Below, piece after piece: positions 1 to 10,567 of a DNA stretch of 39,006 nucleotides; position 1 is the stretch's first letter, and every line of letters starts with the position of its first letter. Origin of the DNA: Rhizopus sp. PT2906 (Eukaryota; Mucoromycota; Mucoromycetes; Mucorales; Rhizopodaceae); contig JAMYHX010000426.1 in the NCBI GenBank assembly GCA_025529335.1, positions 1 through 39,006 of the forward strand, in the 5' to 3' direction. The position numbers and the translations under genes are program-made. A model generated the notes under the pieces. The model was given only the letters and a program-made list of their open reading frames with translations, was not told the DNA's origin and did not search any database.

Positions 1-3000
1 TAAGTACCTAGGACGAAGCGTTTCGAAAGGGGTGATGACCGTGGAGACATCGGAATATTGAACCTTTGGAGCATCGCGACCGCCGAGCTCAGCAGCAGGG
101 GGGGAGGGAGGGTTTACAGGCCGTTCATCAGCTGTAGAGGCAGAGCCATAACAATAGGAGCATTCCGGAGTGATCCAGCGTAGAAAAGCAGCGACCTGTA
201 GCAGAGCTTGATAAGGTTTGGCAGATATGTAGTTACTCCAGAGCAGTATTCATTAGCAGCAGGTATTGATAGGCATGAGCAAAATTCTTTAGGGGCTTTT
301 CGACGTTGATAAGCATGGGACAAGCATTCACTAGCATTTTCAGGCACTGATGATTATTTATAGGCATTGGTAAGCATGAGTAGGCGTTCATTGATCTTTC
401 CAGAGATTTGATAAGCATTTGTAGGTATTTGAGTATTTGTTTGATTGTTTGATTGTTTGAGTGCATTGGTAAGCAGTAGCAAGTATTTTTGAGCATGAGT
501 AAACATTTTGAGCATTAGCGAGTAGTAGAGGTTTCTTTAAGGAGAAGCCATTGTGATAGAGTAAAATGCACCAGGAACCATGAAATAGAGCCAGCAAAAG
601 TGTATTTTCTAAAGGATGACATTAGTTATATGTACTTTGAGATCATCCAGACGCGGTTATACCTTTTCAACATAGGGAATAATAAAAGCATAGGAGAGTA
701 TTTAATAGAGATAAAGAATGAAGAAAAAGAATGATAATCCCTTTTATAGTTTTTTGTTTATGTGAATCAAGTTATTTAGGCTGAAAATATATGACTCATT
801 CCTTCTTTCTCCAATAATGTATGAATATATAAATAGCTCACTTTCTATCTTGTCCATATTAGAACATATCTGAGCATCCGAACGCCTTCTCCCCTTTTTT
901 TGCATATTTTTTTCTCACCACCTTTTCTTTTGTAAGGCCGCTTGTTTATATAAAGTTGACCTCTCACATGCATACACACACATGTATATTTTTTTTTCAT
1001 TTTGATTGCTTCACTTTTCTTATTTCCAATACGCGTTTGTCTATTTTTCTGGTCGTTTTCTTTAAGAATGAATAAAAAAGCAAGGTGAGAATTAAATGTA
1101 CAAAGAAAAAGGTTGAGAGTGGGACGACAGCTGATAGTAAACAAAAAAAATAAGGCCTTTTCTCAAAGAGCACTAGACTACCGATTCTGCGGAACACACA
1201 CAACTGATTCCATTACAGTTGTTATTTGTCAAATCAAAGAAAGTCGATCATGATTGATTTATTTGGTTAGCCACAATGGCTTTTTGCTAAAAATAGCCAA
1301 AATCAAATCACCCTAACCTTCATGTATCAAAACCTATTTATCAAGCATGAAACATAGACGATTGAGTTGCTGGCTTAGGAAAATACAAGAGTGTGTAATG
1401 TTTTTATTTGTATTTTTAGTGCACATGAAAAAAGGGGTAAAAGGCAAAATGTTTATCCTCTATTCCCTGTTGTTATATCCTTATCCTTTTCCTTTCTGCT
1501 TGTGAAATGCAGACCAACGTTAGTGATGATTATGATTATGATAGATTTAATGACTATACGCTCATTTTTATAGTAAAGCAATGGACCTTCCAAGTCTGCA
1601 TAAACTATTTCAAATGGCGCTCGAAACAGGATGGGTTACTAAGGTACGTAACATACTTTATATAGTCCCCTTGTTGTCATGGATACTCGTGTATCATGAT
1701 GAGAGGTATTATTAAATATATGATTGATTGAGTGATGAGAAAGGGGGTTTTATAGCCATGAAAAAGAATATGAATACGTGAATGTCAAAAGGATAAAAAA
1801 ATAAGCCTTATATGGAATAAAAATAGTAGAGAGGAACAATGTGATGGCAGAGCAGTTCACCACTGTAATAATGAATGTTGTCATTTAGTTAATCAAGTGT
1901 AGCCTTTACTTTGTCGATCCCCTATAGTTAATACTGTCAGGGATACTTTAATTTTAAACACAACAGTGCATGTATTTGATATTCATGATCAAGGTTAATG
2001 TTGGTTTATTTCATTAAAGGGAAAGGTGGTTTAATCAAAAGTTCAACCTCGTTTGTTTTATTTTTTTCTTTAGTTGAAAACCTTTTTCTTTATTATTAAC
2101 AACATATGTTTAAATACAACAATGATATATTGTAGGTACATAATATCTGTTGACCAACTTTTGGTGTACAGACGTATTCAGCTTGGCTTGAGGCAGTTTG
2201 TATGATGTAGATTATTTTTTGACACAGAGTTACTTGTATTGACCATAGTGATGATTTGATCTTTAAACTTCAGAAAGTGAGACAGATGCCACTGTTTTGA
2301 GATCAGAGCCAACTTTAAACAGATTCCATTATTCTTCCAGTTTTTCCATTTCGTGACTGTATTCATAAAATTCCATTGTCTACTTCTTCGATTGATCTAC
2401 TCAAAAACTACCTGTTAGTATTTTACAGTCACATTTATATTTTCAAGATCAAGCCTTGCTTTAAGCCATATGTTTATCCATTTGTTGTTATCTAAGAGTA
2501 CTGTTGGGCTTTGATCTCTTTGCATGCAGTGTACTGACACTAGGACCTGCTCATGTAAACTCTCCAAGGGAATCAGATTCATCAAGCTATATGGAAATTA
2601 ATTAACAGCACACGAGAGTTGTGTACGCAGCCCAGAAGATCATAATTGGTCTGTACTAGTGATAGTCCATGAACGAAGCCTCAATGCATGTGTTAGACCC
2701 TGTAGAAGACATAATCGGCCCCCCTAAAGTGAATCTATGAACCGTACGCGAGACTAGAGTAGATATTCGAAAAGGTCACTGACCTATGATAGATGAGCAT
2801 TCATGAACAATACGTTTGTTCAGTCATTGGCGTATGAGCATGTTTAGTTAGGTTTATAAAAAATTATGAGAGAAAGAAAAGAAAAGATTAAAAAAGGAGG
2901 AAGAATATATTTATTCACATGCTTCTTTGCTATTTTTTGTGTGCGATTATTTTGAAATCTTTATGCTAATACTTTTCACTTTTAGCTTAAATTTCTCTTA

Positions 3001-5235
3001 ACAGGTTTAACTTCTTTGTCTAAACACGCTTGATTCTCTTTGAAGAGTCTCTAATAGAGTTTTTTATGTGTTTTATATCGTTCTTTTTTCATATTTCATT
3101 TTTTGAAAAGAGTAACAAAAAACGCACCAAGCACCACAGCTTTTACCGTTAACAGCCTTCTGCGCAAAAATACAGGCAATGATATTACTATTGATAGTTT
3201 ATGGATCAATATGTTTTTAGATATCAATGTCTTTTTTCTTTGAGGTAAAGATAAATGCAACCTGCGTCTATTTTAAGCTCTGGATAGTGCACTTTTTTAG
3301 ACCATCCTATGAATACCCATGTTTAACCGTACTAAAAGTTAATGTCTTGGCTGGCATCACAGTGGTAAACTCAGCTATCCATATTTGGACGACCATCATC
3401 TTACACATACGCCGCTTGGGTCTTTCTCTTTTCTATTGATGATCCGGCTTCCTTTTACTTGAACAAAGCTCTCACATAATTCCCCCCAAAGTCGCTAAAG
3501 ATGAAGGTCAGATGAAAGAATGGTGGATAGTCATTATAGGGTCTTGAATATCTTAACCACACACTACACATCCAGTTACTTCTTCAAGATATTGATCTAG
3601 GCCCTTTCATTCTCTGATTCTTGTCTTGACAAAGATTCATATAATTTATATAATCTAGACGTTCACCATGGCAACACTTGAGATTCTTTTTTTTCTCCCA
3701 CTCCTCAGTTTGCTCTGGCTCTTTGAACAGACCTATCACTTGTTGTTCGTAGACGAACTCAACAAGTTTCAATTTTTTATCACAAAAGTATGGAGATGAT
3801 TCTAATAGGTAGGTTCATGTTAATTAACTGAGAGGGCAATATGTATCTCATACTTGCTGTAACATCTTGTCTCTATATGAATATAGTAATAAAGAGGAGC
3901 TAAAAGAAAGACTGCTGACTAGTAAAAGTAATGCTAAAGGATTTGTATGATACAGGTGCATTGACATTATATAGTGCTTTAACAAACTACTTGGTGCATA
4001 CAACTTTGATAACATCTCCAAGAAAAGGGTCATTAGAAGGCTTCTTGTATTCAAATGCGATGATCATGCTTTTTGTTCCAAAAAAGGTTATTCATATAAA
4101 CATCCTTCACAAGCACCAAAGTTGTCTTTGCTTAAAAAGGGTAAGACGTCAACTATTGCAAGGTAAATAAGGAGTCACTCATTTCATTCCAGCATTGCTC
4201 ATTTTTCCTAGAAGCATAAAGAGTATCCAAGCCTTTTTGTTTTCATTTAGATTAATTCTAATAATAAAAAAGGAAGCATATTGCTTTAGAGAAGAAAAAT
4301 AAGAACCCCTGCTCTCCCTCCGAAGTGGGAAAGATAAGCTACCCGGTACTTCAACATCCAAGATGCTCTAGGAACATTCCTTCAATCTTGAAATGGGCAA
4401 ACTATAGAGTTCGAGTGTGAAGAGAAAAAAAAGGGGTTGGAGTAAAAGCCTTTTATAGTTTTTGGTTTGTTTACATCGTGACTTTGAAAAGCGTTCCTGA
4501 GTTGAAAAATTTATGGACTGCATGAATTATTTTAAGGAGAATGGTATTCCTCATTCCTCATTGGTTGACTTTGTAGTAGGCTTATATCGTAGGAAATGTT
4601 ATTCAAGTAGTAATAATAAATATATCTGATTGTTAATTCATAGTCGTATTGTATCATTTTTATATAAAAGTATATTTGAATGCTAGCAGCATAGCATCGC
4701 GTCAGATTTTAAAGAAAAGAAGCTGTAAAAGTGACAGGAGAGATTCTCTATAGTGCTTTGTGATGTATGAGTTTATTATATAAATACTTCTTCTTCTTAC
4801 GCTTAATCTCCAATTTTTGTACATCGTGATGATATATGGGAATACAGAATAGAAGATGGTGAAATGAGCATCTTTTTCAAGATATTATATTCTTTCTTCC
4901 GACTCGACGCAATCATCTCAGCACTGACACAGCACGATTTTGGTTATCCAGTTAGTTTGATGAGATTAATCCTGGTAATAGTATAATAGCCAAGCACTAT
5001 TTTTACATGGAAGATATTTTAGCAGGGAATATATTCTTCTATCACTTTTATCGCCAGCGGCTCCAACAAGCTGCTATTTGATAACATCCTCCCTTCGCTG
5101 CCGCCTCCACCCCTCTCCCAAATGCTGCTCCAATTGCACTGTCTCTGCAGGCGCCGTCGTAGTACTAAGAAATTTTCCTTTTACTTGTGCCCACTGGATG
5201 TTAAACGAAATTTTCAAACACAAGATCATCTTAAT
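1..5235. other. Gene-poor AT-rich region
   Basis: No gene is supported here. The ORFs present are short, AT-rich and do not resemble a known family. The first 600 bases hold a degenerate repeat (listed separately). A short exon-like segment at about 1580-1642 (start MDLPSLHKLFQMALETGWVTK, followed by a GTACGT donor) has no visible partner exon. A small GC-richer island at about 5050-5160 runs into the decayed ORF at 5236-5548. The rest is oligo-A/T rich spacer. A gene with many tiny exons could be missed by eye. Confidence 0.5.
225..540. repeat. Degenerate GCAT-containing minisatellite
   Basis: The stretch is made of imperfect, irregularly spaced repeats built round AAGCATT, AGGCATTG and GAGCATGAGTA. 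The 13-mer GCATTGGTAAGCA occurs exactly twice, at 364-376 and 463-475, and a tandem run of about three TTGATTGT units lies between them. Small ORFs on the minus strand share CLPM/AYQ-like fragments, which is the translated shadow of the repeat and not a gene. No coding function or mobile-element structure is evident. Confidence 0.6.
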
Positions 5236-5548
5236 TCAAGATAAATTTTGACGGATTTGACGATGACTATAGATCTATATCAAAATTCATGCGAGGACAT
5301 GCAAATATCATCAATGTTTATCTAAAAGACCCATGAAGGCACGGAACATGTCAAGGATGAATCCAATTACTGAAATGGACCAAAGCGATGTGGTTGTTAC
5401 TGGCTTGAAAAAAATCGGAGAATCAATAGCAATGCTTGAACGCTCACAATGTGTGCTTCACCCTGATGAAAGCACCAGCCCTTTGATTTCAGCGCGCTTC
5501 AGGCAATATCAATATCTTTTATATGAAACCGAAGCCCACATTTGTTAG
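5236..5548 (+). pseudogene. Decayed ORF of unknown family
   Basis: Two overlapping plus-strand frames look protein-like. The first (about 5239-5337) reads a polar segment containing FDDDYRSISKFMRGHANI and stops at a TGA. The second (5333-5548, 71 residues) begins with an ATG inside that overlap, reads MKARNMSRMNPITEMDQSD and ends near YLLYETEAHIC. The frames could be joined only by a frameshift at about 5333. Composition is less AT-biased than the flanks. No family is recognised. It may be a relic of a lineage-specific or transposon-borne gene, or simply a chance ORF. Confidence 0.3.
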
Positions 5549-5812
5549 AGTGACAAAAGTTCAATCACTTGGGAACTACATTCAACCATAAAGTTGCCAA
5601 AGTGAATACGGAATATGTGGTATAACCTGTGCCTTAGTTTATAAGAGACTTTTGAATAAAGATATTAATCCTACTAAGGATAAACAAAGCAAGCATCATA
5701 CAGACCAGGCGGTTTTTTCAGAGTTTATAGACTCCGCGTCCAGGCGTTTTTAACTTATTTTTGTTTAATAAACCATTGAAGTCCATTTTGGCGTAAATAT
5801 ACCAAAGATTTA

Positions 5813-8800
5813 TTAACGTTGCTCTTTTACAAAATACTTCAAAAACATGAAAGAAATGGACAAAGTAAAAAGAATAAAGAGTAATAATCGATTAACATCT
5901 GCCCAAAACGCTTGTCCATTAAAGCCAAAGCGTGCCAAAATGATAGGACCAGGGATTTGAATATCTGCAATAGATTTATCACGTAAGGTAATGTCCTTCA
6001 GTTCATTCACAATAAGAGCCTCATATCCGTAGTTGAAGAAACTTAAATGTTGTAGCCAGCTTAATACAGAAGGGATATGGTCTATATAACATAGGTTATT
6101 GCAAAAATATTTTTCGATTAAATTTTTCAAACCTTTGTTCAATAAGAAGCCACCAAATAACATGGAAAAAAGCATGGCTAGACTAGCTAATAAGTTTGCT
6201 ATTGACAAGTTCTTAATGCCTGTTGCAAAACACAAGCATAATCCTGCTGCTGCCAAATTGAATAGTACCAACACCAGTAAAAACTTTGCGAATATCAGTA
6301 AAGAGGGATTTAAGCCAATCATGTAATAGCAAATGGATCCCATTACCAAAGGTGGAATCACTCGTAGAGGGATAATATCAAACATGACTTTGGCTAGGAA
6401 ATAAGCACCTGCGCTGTAATAACCGTTTTCACGTTCACGCATAAATAATAGTCTCTCCTTGTTGAACATGTCCAAAGAACTTGTGGCAGCAAAACCTAAC
6501 AATGCACACATAAAAAATAGGACCCCTAATCTATTTTGAACGCCAGAAAGGTCGACATCCACTTGCCAGAATAAACTACCGAGTAAGATAGCAAGGATGA
6601 CAGAGAAGGCAAAGTGAGCAAAAAACAGCATTGGATTTCTATACATATTGATAAAAGTCCGAGATGATAAAAGGGACTGTAAGAGTAATCGTTAACATAA
6701 CAGATAGTATACATGTTTCTGTCTTACCAATTCATGATAAAATTGTGTGATTGATAAGATGGAGACATCTTGTCCGGGCGGGTCAACCCATACTGAAAAA
6801 GGACCACCTTGATTAGATCGACCAATACGGTTCTTGATATTCTCGTACAGTTCAGAAGAACGAAATGAGTCAATCAAATAATGAGCATGATTAGATTCGG
6901 ATAAAAGATCAAATTCCTCTTGCTCTCTTTGGCTGTTACTGAATGGAGTAGGGGTATCGTGTTGTGTGGAGTCTGTGTCATCTGGTCGTTTGATCGTAAG
7001 ATCAACTATATTTCATAGGTTAAAAATCGCATTAGATACAATCTATATATTACTTACTGAGATAGTCAGCAATGTTATAATCAGCTGGAATAGAGAAGCC
7101 TAGGTCCCGGAAATAGCTTGAACAAGAGTTAGTTGGACCAAAATATACCTAAACATTAATATGAGTTGTGAGCTTAAATATACAAAAGCAGGTTACCAAT
7201 TGTCCGGCAGAAAGTAGCATGAGTGAATCAAACATTTTGTAAATATTAGACCTTGGTTGATGAATTGTAACAATTATAGTCCTTTTGCCTTCATGAGCAA
7301 GTCTTTGTAGACAATCCATGACAACGCCTGCATTGTAAGCGTCTAGACCGCTTGTAGGCTCATCCAAAAATAACAAACTTGGTCCTGTTACCAGTTCCTT
7401 GCCTATGCTCACTCTTCTTTTTTCTCCACCACTAATTCCGCGTTTACCGGGCATTCCAATTTTACTATCAGCAATTTTACTGATGCCTAGTTCCTGTATG
7501 ACCTCTTCGACTCGCTTTAATTTCGCTTGTAAAGGCATACTGCGTGGCAAGCGCATCATGGCTGCGTATGTTAAAGTTTCTCTTACAGTTAAAGTCCCCA
7601 TAAGGCTGTCATCTTGATCAACGAAACCTGTAAGTCTTCTAAATTGCTTCATATTAGGTGACGTTCCATTCAATAATATGTTTCCGCTTGCGACGCCTCG
7701 TTTATGTTTTCTTGCAAGAATGTCTAATAAGCTTGATTTACCAGCGCCTGAGGGGCCCATGACAGCCAACATCTGACCAGGTTCAACGAACCCACTCAGG
7801 TTGGATAAAATAGATTTACCCTGAACAGAATAGGATATATCTGAGAAAGTCAGGGAGACCTCTGCCGTTGTTGAATAGCTCGCTAAATTGTCACCCTCAT
7901 CCATATCTGTTAGTTGTATACGAGTGCCAAAAAGTTTCTTTTGTCTTGAAGCTGTGTATTTTATGATAGCATATAGTAATATACAAGCAACAGCTATGGC
8001 TGCTATGATCATCGTTTCTGTATATCTAGAAAATCTCTCTTTCTGAATACACTAGTTAGTATAATAGAGAAAGTGTCTTCCATATTTGATACTTTACAAT
8101 AGGTGCGGCATCTAGGATATCTTGCTCATTTACGCATTCCCCTACGTCACAGGATAATCGAATGTTATCTGGAAATACACTCACGAGCGTCGAGTACTCT
8201 AGGTTCTTTTAGTCAAAATTCAGGGATAAAGTATATGCATATGATCTACCATTATACCAGCAGTTTTTTCCGTTTTCACAATACCATTCTGAAGGTCCTT
8301 TTACGTTTTTTACAAGCTCTGACATGTCTTTAAAAAGAGTAAGTATCTTGCCTTAACGTAATATGCATATACCCACCCACTTCTCTTCCGCACATGTATG
8401 CATCTTTCATACACGAACATTTTGCTTTAGGGCAGTTTCCTGTAACAGTATTATCACCTGATGCTTTTTTTTTCGAGGGAAACGGCGGTCAATGATAGAT
8501 ATAGATAAAATAGAGTAGCTTACTTGACTGAGTACATTCACTTAGCTCACAATAAAACTGTTCTTCACGGTTAATCCAAAACTGAAATACACACTCACTC
8601 TTTTCCCATTCACAGGCTAAAGATACATATGTGTCATCGCTTATCCAGGGAATATCTATAAATATATATTTTAGTTGCAAGTATAGAAAACAAGAGCTAT
8701 ATTACTTGTAGTAGCACACCATGCATGCATCGATTTAAGGCCAACAGCAGTCTTTATACATGTAGCGCTTGCACCTTTCACAGGTTGACATGCTTGATCG

Positions 8801-9184
8801 CTTTGACAAACGTTGCAATTGACACCACCCCAACTAAAATAGTGTAAGTATATTTTTTTCTCTTTCCTTCTTGAAGCTGTTGTGGATGCATATATACCCT
8901 GAATTACAGCTACAGTCTTCGTCATCTTTTCTTTGTGGTCTATTTGTTTCATAAAGTGATCCACACAGGGGATTGGCACAGTCCAAACCACCTAGTTGAG
9001 CATATTAAGTCTCTTGGGTCTTGCATAAACTGCATAAATCATTACCCCAGCCCACAGGGCAGTGACAGATGCCACTAGTGTTGCATGTGCCTCCATTGAC
9101 ACAATTGTTTGTTGGTAGCTGGCAGTTGAAGCAAACTGGACACTCTGGACATTGCTGATCTTGTCTTTTCAAATGTGGGAACAT
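5813..9184 (-). CDS. ADP1: Adp1-type ABC transporter (ABCG half-transporter with EGF-like ectodomain)
   Basis: Probable membrane ATPase of the ABCG family; the substrate is unknown, as it is for yeast Adp1. Exons on the minus strand are 9184-9031, 8991-8898, 8833-8706, 8655-8524, 8457-8377, 8327-8250, 8198-8098, 8042-7197, 7148-7058, 7005-6728 and 6676-5813, giving 948 residues, close to the yeast protein. Order: Cys-rich EGF-like ectodomain (about 1-256); a membrane segment at about 266-284; an ATPase domain with Walker A GPSGAGKSS (352-360), signature ISGGEKRR (459), Walker B LLFLDEP (479) and H-loop His517; then a C-terminal ABC2 membrane domain (about 670-948). The start is the weak point. 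The ATG at 9184 leaves no signal peptide, so an upstream exon is likely. The first intron is only 39 nt, with a weak GTTTAT donor or a GC donor six bases on. Confidence 0.9.
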
Positions 9185-9608
9185 GGACAAGTATAAAAAA
9201 AAGGAAAAAGCGGGAATAGAGCAGCAGGTTTAAAAAGTTCAAAACCGAACTTGGTTGAATATACTTGTTTGATCCAAATATTACAAAGAACTATAGTGAA
9301 TAGAGGATCGATGGTTTACTTTTGTATTTGTTCTTTCTTTCTCTGTAAGGAATCATGCAAAGGTATATATTTATATTAAATTTATGTGTACAAATGATCG
9401 AGATCAATAAACAAAGGTACCATTGTTCAGTATATATTGCCAATTCTGAGTAACTTATACACGATATATACTTCCCTTTCACTCATCATTGGTTCTGTAA
9501 GCGAAAAAGATGCATGACTTGGTGCAGTCTGAATTTAAATAAAGAGTTTAACTATAAACATTTTGTTTGACTACGGCATCTACTACTTTCAATTTAGATC
9601 TTTTTGAC
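9185..9608. other. Divergent intergenic region, ABC transporter / PAM2 protein
   Basis: About 420 bp separate the two start codons. It should hold both promoters, the 5' UTRs and probably a missing signal-peptide exon of the transporter. A hydrophobic minus-strand frame just upstream of 9184 contains LNLLLY and FFLFFILV, but it is out of frame with the first supported exon. No binding site could be assigned. Confidence 0.4.
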
Positions 9609-10163
9609 ATGCTGAATCCCTTAGCCAATGAATTCAAACCAGTATTAGCCGAAAGTAGCTCTTCTTCTAAAAAGGATAAGGAAAGAAGACATAGTAGTAG
9701 TCACCATAAGGCAGGCATTGCAGATAACAGTAAAAAACAACCACTCAAAGACAATGCAAGTAATGCAAAGAAGCAAGGAACAAGTAAAAAGAAAGGGAAT
9801 TCTAGCAGCAAGAGACAAAAACCAGAAGCTAACAAGAGAAGGCCTTCTCGTCAAGAGACAACTAGTCTAGAGGATCAGTTTAAGCAAGAAGCCAAATTTA
9901 TTGCCATAGAAGCAGCCATCAATCCTATGTATAGAAATGAAAAGCAATTAGAGCATGGATACGAAAGATACATTGATTGGGTAAATAGAGTAATACACAA
10001 TGGGCAGGCTGGGATAATAATAGTAGTGAGTCAGATTAATAGGTCGCTTAAATTATATGACATAATAACTGTTGTCGGCATGGATACAGCCATAGTAGAC
10101 GTTGTTTCCATAGTAACCATCCTTCAAGATAGAAAAATAGGTGTTCATGAAGGTAAATTCTGA
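9609..10163 (+). CDS. Small basic protein with N-terminal PAM2 (PABP-binding) motif
   Basis: Encodes 184 residues from the ATG at 9609. Residues 2-11 are LNPLANEFKP, a very good match to the PAM2 consensus (L-N-x-x-A-x-x-F-x-P), which binds the MLLE domain of cytoplasmic poly(A)-binding protein. A Ser/Lys/His-rich basic stretch follows (about 16-85), then a predicted helical segment around SLEDQFKQEAKFIAIEAAIN and YERYIDWVNR. The last 45 or so residues are Ile/Val-rich, unlike the rest, and may reflect an unseen intron or a frameshift after about position 10000. The frame runs upstream without an ATG to a stop at about 9555, so 9609 is the only ATG start that keeps the motif unless there is an upstream exon. 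A role in mRNA translation or decay is inferred from the motif alone. No other family is recognised. Confidence 0.6.
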   Translation: MLNPLANEFKPVLAESSSSSKKDKERRHSSSHHKAGIADNSKKQPLKDNASNAKKQGTSKKKGNSSSKRQKPEANKRRPSRQETTSLEDQFKQEAKFIAIEAAINPMYRNEKQLEHGYERYIDWVNRVIHNGQAGIIIVVSQINRSLKLYDIITVVGMDTAIVDVVSIVTILQDRKIGVHEGKF

Positions 10164-10567
10164 ACTGAACAAACAATTGACTTATATAAGTCTATTAGAA
10201 GTAGAAACATTTACAATGGATCAAGGGAATGGAAGAAAGTCAAGTTGTATTCAAGTGAAACTTCATTCTTACTTTTAAGGCAATTCGAGTGTTTAAATTT
10301 AGTTGTAAATTAATTCCAAAAAAGCCAAGAAAGATTGCTACGTGTCTTATTAAAAAAGGGAGGAGAAAGGGGGGAGGGGAGTGATGTTCAGTTAAACTCC
10401 TCATACGATGATGTATATGTATATATTTCCCTTTTTTCTCTTTCTTTTTTTTTTCTTTTGTGTATACTCGCCCTATTTATTCATTTGCCCTGAACTAAAA
10501 AATAAAAAGGTAAATTATTATTTCTTCTTTTTTTCTCTCTCTCTCTCTCTCTTATTGTCATTTCATA
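10164..10567. other. Intergenic region upstream of DPAP, with TC microsatellite
   Basis: About 400 bp between two genes on the same strand. It contains a short perfect palindrome (GACTTATATAAGTC, about 10178-10191) just after the PAM2 gene. Pyrimidine-rich tracts lie before the DPAP start, including a TC dinucleotide run at about 10534-10552, sixteen bases upstream of the ATG. CT-rich leaders of this kind are common in fungal promoters and 5' UTRs. No specific regulator site was identified. Confidence 0.5.

Noticed and set aside
107..117. An 11-mer (GGAGGGTTTAC) whose reverse complement occurs at 38992-39002, suggesting terminal inverted repeats of the whole window
   Set aside because: Many 11-mer matches are expected by chance in a window this size, and nothing around them is alike.
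1580..1642. Exon-like segment MDLPSLHKLFQMALETGWVTK followed by a GTACGT donor
   Set aside because: No in-phase downstream exon, no upstream continuation and no recognised family.
3227..3439. Hydrophobic 70-residue plus-strand ORF
   Set aside because: AT-driven composition, no signal peptide logic and no family resemblance.
3931..4170. ORF with YDTGALTLYS, recalling a retropepsin DTGA motif
   Set aside because: No other protease, Gag, reverse transcriptase or LTR features nearby; four residues alone are not evidence.
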